Made by a program: the position numbers and the translations under genes. DNA of 64,000 nt, from positions 4,278,001-4,342,000 of the forward strand of contig NZ_WWGH01000001.1 of NCBI RefSeq assembly GCF_009865135.1, written 5' to 3'. The DNA comes from Streptomyces sp. SID8374 (GTDB taxonomy: Bacteria > Actinomycetota > Actinomycetes > Streptomycetales > Streptomycetaceae). Shown one piece after another: positions 1-7,179 of the stretch (position 1 is the stretch's first letter; each line of letters begins with the position of its first letter). The notes under the pieces are model-generated. The model ran no database searches. It was not told where the DNA came from and worked only from the letters and a program-made list of their open reading frames with translations.

Positions 1-405
1 GGCCCGGATCGCTTCGACCTGGTCGGCCGCCTGGTCGATGAGGTCGGCCAGCTCCCGGAACGCCACGGCGAAGCGGCGGGCGTCCGCCGGACCGACAGGG
101 AATTCCTCGGTGTCCGTCTGGATGACGACCAGCACCGTGGAACCGGTCGGGTCGTAGGGGTGCTGGGAGATGTGCACCGGGCCGACACCGACCTCGCCGT
201 GGGAGGTGGGGGCGGTCACTGCCCACAGCGGTTCGCTCTTGTGGGCGATCTCCGCCTTCGTCCGCGAAGTGCGGTAGGGGTGCTCGTACCTGCACCACGG
301 CGGGCAGGCGATCCGCACTTCCCCGGCGTCGAGGGTGGTGAGGGTGAGGGTGCCGTCGCTGTTGCGGCGGGGCTCGGGGGCCACCGTGGGCCGGTCGCCG
401 CTCAC
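1..405 (-). CDS. DUF6907-like protein, C-terminus off window
   Basis: The frame is open from a GTG at 405 to the window edge (135 codons), so the gene is partial. The visible protein has a cysteine motif CPPWCRYEHPY near residue 35, then a beta-rich stretch (PVHISQHPYDP, STVLVVIQTDTEEF) and an amphipathic helix ending in RELADLIDQAADQV. This layout matches the DUF6907 family common in Streptomyces integrative elements and phages. No biochemical role is known. The GTG overlaps the stop of the upstream gene in a GTGA, so the two are translationally coupled. The family name comes from motif recognition, not a search. Confidence 0.7.
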   Translation of the reverse strand, partial: MSGDRPTVAPEPRRNSDGTLTLTTLDAGEVRIACPPWCRYEHPYRTSRTKAEIAHKSEPLWAVTAPTSHGEVGVGPVHISQHPYDPTGSTVLVVIQTDTEEFPVGPADARRFAVAFRELADLIDQAADQVEAIRA

Positions 406-1412
406 TTGTCGGCCGCCTTCGCGGCCTGGTGGCGGATCTCCGCGGCGAACTCGGCCAGCTCGTCGGCGAATGCGACGGCCTCGATCAGCGGCATGATGTG
501 CGTGCCCTGCTCGTCGTCGATGAGGATGTGCGGCTTCCGCTCCGCCTCCAGCTCGCTGAACGGGTCCACGCCGATCCGGGCGTGCATCAGCAGCACGTCC
601 TCGTCGCTGTTGGCTGCCCCGGTCAGCGTCAGGTCGACGGAGGCGCTGGCGTGGATGATGTCTTCGATCGGCCCCGTGTGCTCGTGGTGGGCCTCGGTGC
701 ACCAGTCGTAGCAGTCGACCTGCACCGTGACCTGGCGGACCGGGCGGGCCGTCGCCGGGCCCTTGGTCTGGGTCGCCAGGTCGGGGGTGATGCTGTTCAG
801 GAAGTCCCGGATGATCGGCTCACGGTCGGCCTGCGGCAGGCTCCGCGACAGCCAGATTTCACCGTCGCCGATCTGGCCGGCGAAGTAGGCGTAGTCCCCG
901 ATCTGGAGCGCCTTCGGGTCGACCTCCTCGACGGTGACCCCGAGGAGCGTCAGCAGCTTGTCGAGGGGCATCTGCGCGGTCTCACCGACGGTCATGGACT
1001 GCCACAGCGCCCACAGGTCTTCGGTCGACGTGGGAGACGTCGGGGCGGGCTCCGGTGCCCTCTTGGAGTACGTCTGCTCGACGGGGCTGATCCGGGCCAG
1101 GAGCTCCCTGATGATCGGTTCCCGGTCCGTCTGCGGCAGGGTGCGCTCGACCTGGATCTCGGCTTCCCCGATGCGGCCGTGGAAGTAGGCGACGATGCCG
1201 TCAGCGGCCAGCTCGCCGGGCTCAACCTCGATGAGGGTGACGCCCATGCCGGTGAGGAGCTCGGCGACGGGAATCGTCGCGACGTCTCCGAGGGTGACGG
1301 CCTTCCAGAAGGAGGCCGGGTCGACGGGGGCGGCGGTGGTGGCCGGCGGGGCGACCGGCGCCCCGGACTGGCGGAACGTGGCGGGAACGTTGGTGCGGGC
1401 GGTGCTGCTCAT
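402..1412 (-). CDS. Hypothetical protein: two tandem repeats plus a DUF6907-like C-terminus
   Basis: 336 aa from the ATG at 1412, chosen because GAGGAG lies seven bases upstream; a longer reading has no ribosome site. Residues of about 35-120 and 135-210 are two copies of one 75-residue module: SFWKAVTLGDVATIPVAELLTGMGVTLIEVEPG-type beginning, ending in LPQ(T/A)DREPIIR. The C-terminal third carries CYDWCTEAHHEHTG followed by the strand-helix pattern seen in the neighbouring gene, and so resembles DUF6907. The middle gene of a minus-strand operon, overlapping the next gene by GTGA. Function unknown; the internal duplication suggests a binding or scaffold role, which is inference only. Confidence 0.7.
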   Translation of the reverse strand: MSSTARTNVPATFRQSGAPVAPPATTAAPVDPASFWKAVTLGDVATIPVAELLTGMGVTLIEVEPGELAADGIVAYFHGRIGEAEIQVERTLPQTDREPIIRELLARISPVEQTYSKRAPEPAPTSPTSTEDLWALWQSMTVGETAQMPLDKLLTLLGVTVEEVDPKALQIGDYAYFAGQIGDGEIWLSRSLPQADREPIIRDFLNSITPDLATQTKGPATARPVRQVTVQVDCYDWCTEAHHEHTGPIEDIIHASASVDLTLTGAANSDEDVLLMHARIGVDPFSELEAERKPHILIDDEQGTHIMPLIEAVAFADELAEFAAEIRHQAAKAADK

Positions 1413-1515
1413 GGCAGGTCTCCTCAAAGCGGGTGAGGGGCCCCGGCCGGCGGACGACACACGTCCGGCCGGGGCAGTCCCGGAACCGCGGGACACGGTG
1501 GTGGGGCAGGGGCCG

Positions 1516-2331
1516 TCAGGCCGAGGTGAGCTGGCGTCCAGAGCGGACGGAGTAGCAACCGCCCGACTGCTCGACCGGCTGGTTCGCGTACTGCCAGGCC
1601 GTCGGGTCGGTCGCCGTCTCGACGGTGTTCCGCTTCACCCGGTAGTGGTCGATGACCGTGTGCCGGGCGATCGTCCGCAGCCACGCCCGCACCTGGGCGT
1701 CGGTGGTGGCCCGGCACTTCGGCCACGCCTTCCACGCCCGGATGAACGCTTCGGCCGTCAGATCCTCCGCGAGGGCGAAGTTCCGGTCACGAACCTCGGC
1801 GAGGACCACCCCGGTCACGAAGCCCTGCTGCGCCGCGTACAGGTCGCCGAACGCCCGCTTCCGCTGCTCGGCACGCTCAGCGTTCCGCAGCTTCGCGTCC
1901 CTGGCCCACGTGCGGCGGCAGGCGCGGCACTGCCGGGCACCGGTCTTGCTGACCTGAGTGTTCGCCTCGTCGAACGGGTGGCCGTGCACGCAGTGCGTTC
2001 GCGTCGCCAGCGTGCCGCCGAAGCTGCGACCTGACCTGCCCGCTTCGGCGGTGGTCATCACGAACAGGTGGCCGGGGTTGATGCACCTGCGGTGCAGGCA
2101 CGTCACCCCGCCCTTGCACGACAGGTCGACCTGGTGGCAGGTCCGGCCGACGGTGTGCCCCTCGGGGATCGGGCCGACGAACTGCTCGTGGGCGATCCGA
2201 TGGGCGTTCACGGCACGGCCGGCGATTACGAGCCGGGGGTAACCGTTGCTGTTCGTCTTCCCGGTCCAGATCACGCAGCCATCGGGGCCGGGAGTGGTCT
2301 TGGTCAGGAGCCGATCGGCGAGGGTCTTCAC
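1516..2331 (-). CDS. HNH endonuclease fused to a sigma-70 region 2-like domain
   Basis: 271 aa. Residues 18-100 form a phage-type HNH nuclease: CVIWTGKTNSNGYPRL, the AHRIAHE histidine segment, then TCHQ...CLHRRCINPGHLFVMT. Residues 112-140 hold the companion zinc module THCVHGHPFDEANT...RQCRACRR often found after HNH domains. Residues of about 160-237 instead resemble ECF sigma region 2: FGDLYAAQQG, ALAEDLTAEAFIRAWKAW, AWLRTIARHTVIDHYRVKR. No region 4 (-35 recognition) follows; the protein ends about 35 residues later. The ATG overlaps the stop of the upstream gene (ATGA). Either an odd transcription factor or a nuclease using the sigma fold to bind polymerase or DNA. Confidence 0.75.
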   Translation of the reverse strand: MKTLADRLLTKTTPGPDGCVIWTGKTNSNGYPRLVIAGRAVNAHRIAHEQFVGPIPEGHTVGRTCHQVDLSCKGGVTCLHRRCINPGHLFVMTTAEAGRSGRSFGGTLATRTHCVHGHPFDEANTQVSKTGARQCRACRRTWARDAKLRNAERAEQRKRAFGDLYAAQQGFVTGVVLAEVRDRNFALAEDLTAEAFIRAWKAWPKCRATTDAQVRAWLRTIARHTVIDHYRVKRNTVETATDPTAWQYANQPVEQSGGCYSVRSGRQLTSA

Positions 2332-3374
2332 AGGGCCACCGCCGTACCGGTGGTCGCGGGGGCGAGGTGGGCGGCGGCCTCATCGACCGCGTCGGCCGCG
2401 TCCCGCAGGGCCTTGGCGAACGCCACAGCGTCGGCCTGCGTGTCCATCTGGAGACGCATGTTCATCGCGACCGGGTCGAACGCGTAGGCCACGATGTACG
2501 GCGCTCCGTCGTCCGGGGACGTCAGCTCGATCGGGAGGGACGAACCCTCGGCGAAGCGGAGCTCTCCCAGCGTGGCGACGCACAGACCGTCGGAGTGCCA
2601 GTGCTGGTCACACCCCGGGATCCGGCACCCGTCCGCGATGACCGGGGCGGCCGGGAGGGGGGTGTCGTTGATCTCGACGGTGCCGGTCAGGTCGAACGAC
2701 CAGTCGACGTAGGCGCCGTGAACGGCCGCCTGCGCCTTCAGGAACGCGTCCATGCCCGTACTGGCCGCACGCCACGCCGCCCGCCGCGGGTCGTCCTCGG
2801 GCAGGCCCTCGACCGTCTTCTCGTCGGCGTCCGTGACCGTGGCCTCGAACCGGTCCAAGGCCTGCCGCCAGTCGGCGAGGGTGTCGAGGAGGGGGGCGAT
2901 GTGGTCGGTGGGCGCCTCGCTGCCGTGGACGGTCTCCAGGGCCCGCAGGCTGTCACCGGTCAGGCCCTCGAAGCGGGCGGCGTATCCGGCGGTGGCGTTC
3001 ACGTACACCTCGGCCGGGGCCGGCTCGGCGACCGGGGCGGGGGCGACGTACTCGGCGGTCCGCTTGTACGTCACGAACGCCTTGTCGAGAACCGCCGTCT
3101 CCGAGGGCAGGAACCCGTTGACCCGGCGCCACTTCCCGTGGACGTTCGACCAGGCCTTGCGGGGCTCGGTGCCCATCTCGGTGCGGTACACCTTCGCCGC
3201 GGTGCGGCCGAAGGGGCTTCCGTACTGGTCGGCGAACGCCTGGTCGACACCGCGGCCGGTGAGGTACCGGCGGGCGAGGACCATCCCGGCGGAGATCGTG
3301 GTGTAGAGGACGGCCTTGTCGACGGCCGCAGCGGCGTCGATCCGACGATGACGCGACGTGAGAGCATGACTCAC
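2328..3374 (-). CDS. Hypothetical mobile-element protein with DUF6907-like C-terminus
   Basis: 348 aa, first gene of the leftmost minus-strand operon. The N-terminal 110 residues are basic and helical (RRIDAAAAVDKAVLY; EPRKAWSNVHGKWRRVNGFLPSE). An Ala/Pro linker follows near 110-125. The last 120 residues carry CRIPGCDQHWHSDG, then LPIELTSPDDGAPYIVAYAFD and a terminal helix FAKALRDAADAVDEAAAHL, paralleling the DUF6907-like ends of the two genes further downstream. No catalytic motif is recognised. It overlaps the HNH-sigma gene by four bases. The upstream palindrome at 3458-3475 is the likely operator for this operon. Confidence 0.65.
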   Translation of the reverse strand: MSHALTSRHRRIDAAAAVDKAVLYTTISAGMVLARRYLTGRGVDQAFADQYGSPFGRTAAKVYRTEMGTEPRKAWSNVHGKWRRVNGFLPSETAVLDKAFVTYKRTAEYVAPAPVAEPAPAEVYVNATAGYAARFEGLTGDSLRALETVHGSEAPTDHIAPLLDTLADWRQALDRFEATVTDADEKTVEGLPEDDPRRAAWRAASTGMDAFLKAQAAVHGAYVDWSFDLTGTVEINDTPLPAAPVIADGCRIPGCDQHWHSDGLCVATLGELRFAEGSSLPIELTSPDDGAPYIVAYAFDPVAMNMRLQMDTQADAVAFAKALRDAADAVDEAAAHLAPATTGTAVAL

Positions 3375-3457
3375 AGCGGTACTCCTGTTCGCTCAGGTGT
3401 GTCCGTGAGGCCCTCGTTCGGTGTCTCTAGCACCGGCGGGGGCCGCTTCAATGTGAC

Positions 3458-3475
3458 TGCTAATGCAGATTAGCA
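3458..3475. promoter_or_regulatory. Palindromic operator TGCTAAT-GCAG-ATTAGCA
   Basis: Perfect inverted repeat with 7-bp arms and a 4-nt spacer, AT-rich in a GC-rich setting, 84 bp upstream of the minus-strand operon that starts at 3374. Position and symmetry suggest a repressor site controlling the element's operon. No binding protein can be named. Confidence 0.55.
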
Positions 3476-3667
3476 TTGGAAGATGCGATAGGGCAAGCCT
3501 GTCGTGCGGGAGTATCGCGGGCGGCGCACTGGCCGCAGTACACATTCAGTACGGGTGATCCCCAGACGTTGCGGGATAACGACGGAGGGGCACGGATGGC
3601 AAACTCGCAGGTCAAAGGCCATATGGGCTTCCGCCGCAGGTCCCGAATCCGGCTTGAGAGACCTTGT

Positions 3668-3726
3668 AATGCGTAGGTCGTCGGTTCGAATCCGACAGGG
3701 GGCTCGGCGGGAAGCCCAGGTCAGAT
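3668..3726 (+). repeat. att direct repeat copy 1 (3' half of tRNA-Thr)
   Basis: Contains a tRNA T arm (GTCGG-TTCGAAT-CCGAC), variable loop AGGTC, anticodon-stem strand TGCGT and acceptor strand AGGGGGC. Just before it, CTTGTAA would be an anticodon loop reading TGT (Thr). The 5' half is absent: upstream bases (GAGAC) cannot pair with TGCGT. A 58-nt near-copy lies at 7069-7126. The site marks the right end of the element at 1-3667 and the left end of the 3.4-kb element to its right. Confidence 0.8.
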
Positions 3727-3743
3727 GGTGTCTGACCTGGGCT
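3713..3743 (+). terminator. tRNA-type terminator hairpin, att copy 1
   Basis: AGCCCAGGTCAGA / TCTGACCTGGGCT form a perfect 13-bp stem with loop TGGTG, directly after the partial tRNA. This is the original transcription terminator of the tRNA-Thr locus carried along with the attachment repeat. Confidence 0.75.
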
Positions 3744-3750
3744 TCTGTCG

Positions 3751-3944
3751 TCAGCGGATGCGGCGGCGACGCCGTGAGCGCTCCGTGCGGGTGCCGGGGG
3801 TCTCAGTTCTGGTCTCAGAGGGGCCCGTGGGCTGGCCTGGTGTGAAGGCGTTGCCCATGCGGAGCATGGCGTCTTTGGAGAGGGCTGAGCGCCCCTTCAC
3901 GTAGCGGCGGGTCTGGCTGATCTGGGTGTGGCGGAGGCAGAGCC
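3751..3944 (-). pseudogene. Tyrosine integrase, C-terminal remnant
   Basis: Read on the minus strand, an open frame ends at the TGA at 3751-3753. Its last 61 residues begin LRHTQISQTRRYVKGRSALS, which resembles the C-terminus of actinomycete tyrosine recombinases: the His-containing box and TRRYV with the nucleophilic Tyr. A basic Arg-rich tail follows. Everything upstream is missing, with the break at the inverted repeat starting at 3945. Lying with its 3' end against the att repeat is the usual int-att arrangement. It lacks the other catalytic residues and cannot be active. Confidence 0.65.
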
Positions 3945-4022
3945 GAGCGGTCGTGGTTCAGGGCGTCAAGGTCGTTCGTATAGTGGCGTGCTCCACCTTG
4001 ACGCCCTGAACCACGACCGCTC
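3945..4022. repeat. 28-bp perfect inverted repeat with 22-nt loop
   Basis: Arms 3945-3972 and 3995-4022 are exact reverse complements (left arm starts GAGCGGTCGTGGTTCAGG). The intervening 22 nt are CGTTCGTATAGTGGCGTGCT plus CC. The left arm abuts the integrase break point. Too long and too perfect for an ordinary terminator, with no T-tract. Possibilities are a MITE-like remnant, a fused transposon end, or a recombination scar. Confidence 0.8.
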
Positions 4023-4174
4023 CACGGTGTGTGGGGCGAAGGCGGACGGGATGGGAGCCGGGGTGAGTGGTGGGTTGAGGGAATGGGCTGACCTCCGAGC
4101 TCCCTGCATAACCGATGGCGTGCATTTGTGCGCAGCAGTAACGTGGCACCAGATAAACGGAGTTAGGGTGCCAA

Positions 4175-4749
4175 ATGGACTTCACCGACCAACTGGGCCG
4201 ACTGGCGAGGGCACATCAGCTCGGTGCTGACCTGTCGGCCAATGTGCAGGCTTGGGGCGACAGCAGATCGTGCAATGCCCAAGCTGTGATCGCACCAGAC
4301 CGTCTTAGCTGGGAGCTCCGGCTCCGGGTAGCACAGCCCCCACCACTCGCCGAATGGGGCTTCCGCTTCGGCGAAGCGATCAATCATCTTCGGTCCACGC
4401 TCGACAACCTGGTCGTCGCCATCGCCCGACAGTCTGGCGTCGAAGACGCGGTACAGCCCCGCGCCCTGAAATTCCCCATCTGCGATGCCCCAAAGGAGGG
4501 GGCAGCCGCGAGCGTGCCGCCCGATACGGAGGTCGTAGTTGCGCCGTTCAAGGACGATGCTGTCTTGCTCCGGCATCGCACCAAGGGACGGATCAAATCC
4601 GTCCAGGGCAACTACAGCTTCACAGCTCAGGTTCAGGTGGTCTTGGCTGATGCCGTACCTTCGGGGTCACGGAACTTTTGGCAGCACTCTGGGAGTGCAC
4701 GCATCTGGTCGTGAGCGTCGTAGTAGGGCGAGCGCAGGAGTCAGCCTGA
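4175..4749 (+). pseudogene. Hypothetical gene broken by one frameshift
   Basis: From the ATG at 4175 (GGAG about 13 nt upstream) the frame reads MDFTDQLGRLARAHQLGADL... with GEAINHLRSTLDNLVVAIAR, typical of a widespread actinobacterial hypothetical family with a GE-LHNLRSALDHL-like helix. It holds to about 4660 (VVLADAVP). The continuation FGVTELLAALWECTHLVVSV lies in another frame and stops at 4747-4749. Deletion of one base in the CCTTCGGGG stretch (4658-4666) would explain both halves, restoring about 191 aa. Genuine decay or a sequencing error are both possible. Function unknown. Confidence 0.6.
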
Positions 4750-5000
4750 AGCTCATCAAGCGGCCTCTTGTGTAATTGTCTAGTGGTCAAGGCCGGGCTC
4801 GCTCAGTGACATCAGCACCTGGTATCAACGACCATGCGCACGAGCGGTCGGCTTCGGCTTAGAGCGACCAATCGGCCGAGGTTCTCCGCTCAGCATGATC
4901 GACCTGATAAGGATAAGGGTAGGTCTCAAAGCCTTGGCATGGGCGCCGCCCTTCGTTATGGCCGACGCCCCTGACTCGGCCATTTCCACGGCACCGACCT

Positions 5001-5852
5001 CTAGTCGTGTCCCCTCCTTGCCCACAGGTAATTCACGCGCTCCTTCTGGCCTGCATAAATCCAGGTCGGTACCGGCGGCGCCCCTGAGGTGGCGATGCAG
5101 TAATCGCCGTAGGCTGAAAAAACCGTGCCAATGCGGGAGGAGGAAAGTTCTTCATCTATGAATTTTGTGAGCGAGTCAAGGCGTCGGTCAAGGGTCTCGC
5201 TCTTCGACTCGGCTGATCGCCAAGCCGCAACTTCAGTCAGCTGTGTGAAGGCAGCTCCAGAGGCCAAAGCAACGACGATCAAGCGCGCAAGAATAATATT
5301 GTTGTCGCCAGAGGTTATTGGGATGGCGATGAGGATGGCCCCAACGGAAGTAATTGAAAACATCCACAGCATGCGTCCGTAGTAGTCTGCGGCCGTTTTA
5401 TACAGATGCTTCCCCCAAAAGGCATTCTCTTGGAGATGCTCGCAGAGTCGCTTCATGCCAAGAGAAGCCTCGCTCGCGAAATAGTCTGCCGGAACAGGGG
5501 AGGGGTGTGTTTCTCCTGCGGTTGGAGTTACGCGACCAAACCAGTTGCTGAGGTCGACTTTTTCGCCGACTGTTCCGAGAGCGTCAAGCAGGAGGCCGCG
5601 AATCCTCCCCTCTTCGCCGGCCGAATGGCATTTTGCAGCCTTATTGCGGGCGATCCAGGATGAGATTTGGACGCCCAATGCGATGAGAGCAGGAATATAA
5701 GTCAGCGGACTCGCAATGAAGACCGATGTGACGCTAAGGGAGAAGGTTGCCACCTGGAGCCACCTACTCGCTCTGTAACCCTTTGCTGCTTTCTCAAGCT
5801 GCGCATTGGCCAGTGCGATGATTTCATGAGACGACACTTGAGAACTGGTCAC
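5001..5852 (-). CDS. Four-helix membrane effector, S-4TM-like (CBASS effector)
   Basis: 283 aa with two pairs of membrane helices: about 31-48 and 49-67, then 161-180 and 187-205. The connecting and C-terminal parts are cytoplasmic (RRLDSLTKFIDEELSS near the end). This 2+2 arrangement and the neighbouring nucleotidyltransferase match the S-4TM family of SMODS-associated effectors, predicted to damage the inner membrane when a cyclic nucleotide accumulates. The start overlaps the 3' end of the CD-NTase gene by 29 bp, so both are co-translated. Low GC relative to the chromosome. SLATT is the main alternative family. Confidence 0.7.
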   Translation of the reverse strand: MTSSQVSSHEIIALANAQLEKAAKGYRASRWLQVATFSLSVTSVFIASPLTYIPALIALGVQISSWIARNKAAKCHSAGEEGRIRGLLLDALGTVGEKVDLSNWFGRVTPTAGETHPSPVPADYFASEASLGMKRLCEHLQENAFWGKHLYKTAADYYGRMLWMFSITSVGAILIAIPITSGDNNIILARLIVVALASGAAFTQLTEVAAWRSAESKSETLDRRLDSLTKFIDEELSSSRIGTVFSAYGDYCIATSGAPPVPTWIYAGQKERVNYLWARRGHD

Positions 5853-6630
5853 CTAGTAAGCTCCCCCAGTGGTCGAGAGCCCCTCGCGTATCCCCTTGCT
5901 GTTCACACTGAAGGGCCCTATTGGTGATGGCTCGCGCAACGGAAATTGAAGCAACGTGAGCTTTTGGACGCGTTTGGGATGAAGATTCCGCAATCTCGAA
6001 GAACTCGGCAATCGCACGCGTGATCGATGGCATTCGAGAGCGAAACGCAGTATTCGCAATATTCTCGATCTCGTAGGATGCGATGGGCTGCCCGTTTTTC
6101 TTGCTCCACCATTTTATTATCTGGATGAGGTGAATGAATCCTGCTCCAAGTAGCGCACCTTTTCGGTTAATCTCTTGATTGCGTTCCTCTGGGGCGTATG
6201 CATTCCATCGAACTAGATCGGCTGACGGAATTTTGTAGATTCCACTCTTGGGGCTGCTGATATCGGGAATCGCCGGTATCACGTCAACGTCTGGGCCTTG
6301 GGTGAAGTGGATGCGAACTGTATTTTCCGAGATGTGCGCTTCGTGGTATCTGGGTTTAAGGGTTTCCAGAATTTTTGCTGTGATGGAATGGGGAGTGGTT
6401 TCTGTAGGTGAGAGTGAACTCAATACCGCCACGACGTCTACATCGGAGAAATCTTGAATCGCCGTTGAGCGGGCCAAGGAGCCAGTTATTTTGCATTCTT
6501 GTACCACAACTGACTGGCAAAGGAATTGACAAATTTCCCCAGCGCGCTCCAGCGCCTCATCAAGCTGCTGCTGACTCAAGCTGATGCGTCGAGCGAAGAG
6601 TGCGAAGGTTTTCTCCAAAGTGGCGTTCAT
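5824..6630 (-). CDS. CD-NTase (SMODS) nucleotide second-messenger synthase, CBASS
   Basis: 268 aa with a polymerase-beta nucleotidyltransferase core. GS is at residues 50-51 (ITGSLARSTA), the metal-binding pair is FSDVDVV (Asp63, Asp65) and a third acidic strand is PDVDVIPAI (Asp114/116). Residues 150-230 form the helical OAS1/SMODS-like part. It should make a cyclic di- or oligonucleotide when phage is sensed; the product cannot be predicted here. It is the first gene of the two-gene operon. The ATG has only a distant GAGG upstream, and the frame stays open for 18 more codons (INPAIPFTRGSERIEY) without an ATG, GTG or TTG. A kanamycin-type nucleotidyltransferase is less likely given the membrane partner. 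Confidence 0.75.
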   Translation of the reverse strand: MNATLEKTFALFARRISLSQQQLDEALERAGEICQFLCQSVVVQECKITGSLARSTAIQDFSDVDVVAVLSSLSPTETTPHSITAKILETLKPRYHEAHISENTVRIHFTQGPDVDVIPAIPDISSPKSGIYKIPSADLVRWNAYAPEERNQEINRKGALLGAGFIHLIQIIKWWSKKNGQPIASYEIENIANTAFRSRMPSITRAIAEFFEIAESSSQTRPKAHVASISVARAITNRALQCEQQGDTRGALDHWGSLLGDQFSSVVS

Positions 6631-7068
6631 GTATTCGATGCGTTCGGATCCTCGGGTGAAGGGGATGGCAGGGTTGATCTCACGTCATTTTGCCCTAGGA
6701 ATCCTACGTTCGGTGGTTGTTCGGAGGAATACCCATCATGGGTTTGGGGCCGTCCCCGGGCCGTCCGAAGCTGGCCGACGTCGACGGTCGGCGCCCGTAG
6801 GCGCCCCCACCCCGCTCTGGCCTGGGTCCCAGTGATGATCTACCACACTGGAAGGGTTATGCCTGCACCCCGGAGAAGTGTGCTTATGTTCTCTGACCCT
6901 GCGGATCGGGTGAGTGTCTAACTCCGTGACAACGCCGACGACCTGCGGCGGACAAGCGTGGACGTCGTCTGGCCTCGTCTGTATAGGGCTGCGCGGCTGC
7001 CCGGCCATGCGGTTCGTCATTACGGAGGCTGCCGACGGATGCCCCTGGAACAAGATCGGACAAACCTC
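6631..7068. other. Noncoding right flank of the CBASS-bearing element
   Basis: About 440 bp between the CD-NTase gene and the right att repeat. It must hold the CBASS promoter and the element's right attachment arm. No frame here has recognisable protein character and I found no convincing palindrome. Confidence 0.5.
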
Positions 7069-7126
7069 AATGCGTAGGTCGGCGGTTCGAATCCGACAGG
7101 GGCTCAGCGGGAAGCCCAGGTCAGAT
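7069..7126 (+). repeat. att direct repeat copy 2 (3' half of tRNA-Thr)
   Basis: Near-identical to 3668-3726: AATGCGTAGGTCG, the same T arm (GGCGG for GTCGG on one side), CCGACAGGGG with one G fewer, then the shared terminator left arm. The preceding bases differ completely from copy 1, so this is a bare 3' half and marks the right boundary of the integrated DNA. Confidence 0.8.
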
Positions 7127-7150
7127 CCGTTCTGACCTGGGCTTCCCGCT
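7106..7150 (+). terminator. Perfect 20-bp hairpin after att copy 2
   Basis: The arms 7106-7125 (AGCGGGAAGCCCAGGTCAGA) and 7131-7150 pair without mismatch around TCCGT. It is longer than the copy-1 hairpin because its flanks are intact, which suggests this is the native chromosomal side of the tRNA-Thr terminator. Confidence 0.75.
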
Positions 7151-7179
7151 TCTGTGATGCCGCTGCCCTGTGCCGGTGA

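Larger units (their letters stand above)
3668..7126. mobile_element. Integrated element bounded by tRNA-Thr att repeats, carrying a CBASS-like module
   Basis: About 3.4 kb lies between two tRNA-Thr 3'-half direct repeats. Contents: an integrase C-terminal stub next to the left repeat, a large inverted repeat, a frameshifted plus-strand gene, and a two-gene minus-strand CD-NTase/effector operon. The stretch of about 4.7-6.7 kb is visibly poorer in GC than its flanks, consistent with recent transfer. No excisionase, replication or transfer gene remains, so the element is probably immobile by itself or mobilised in trans. Confidence 0.65.

Noticed and set aside
3668..3726. A complete tRNA-Thr gene
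   Set aside because: The 5' half and acceptor 5' strand are missing; upstream bases cannot form the anticodon stem with TGCGT.
3476..3845. Plus-strand frames of 66 and 113 codons
   Set aside because: They read through the partial tRNA and its terminator (MRRSSVRIRQGA is the typical false translation of a tRNA 3' end).
6914..7135. 73-codon plus-strand frame ending MRRSAVRIRQGL...
   Set aside because: Same tRNA-derived false frame at att copy 2; no ribosome site or coding bias.
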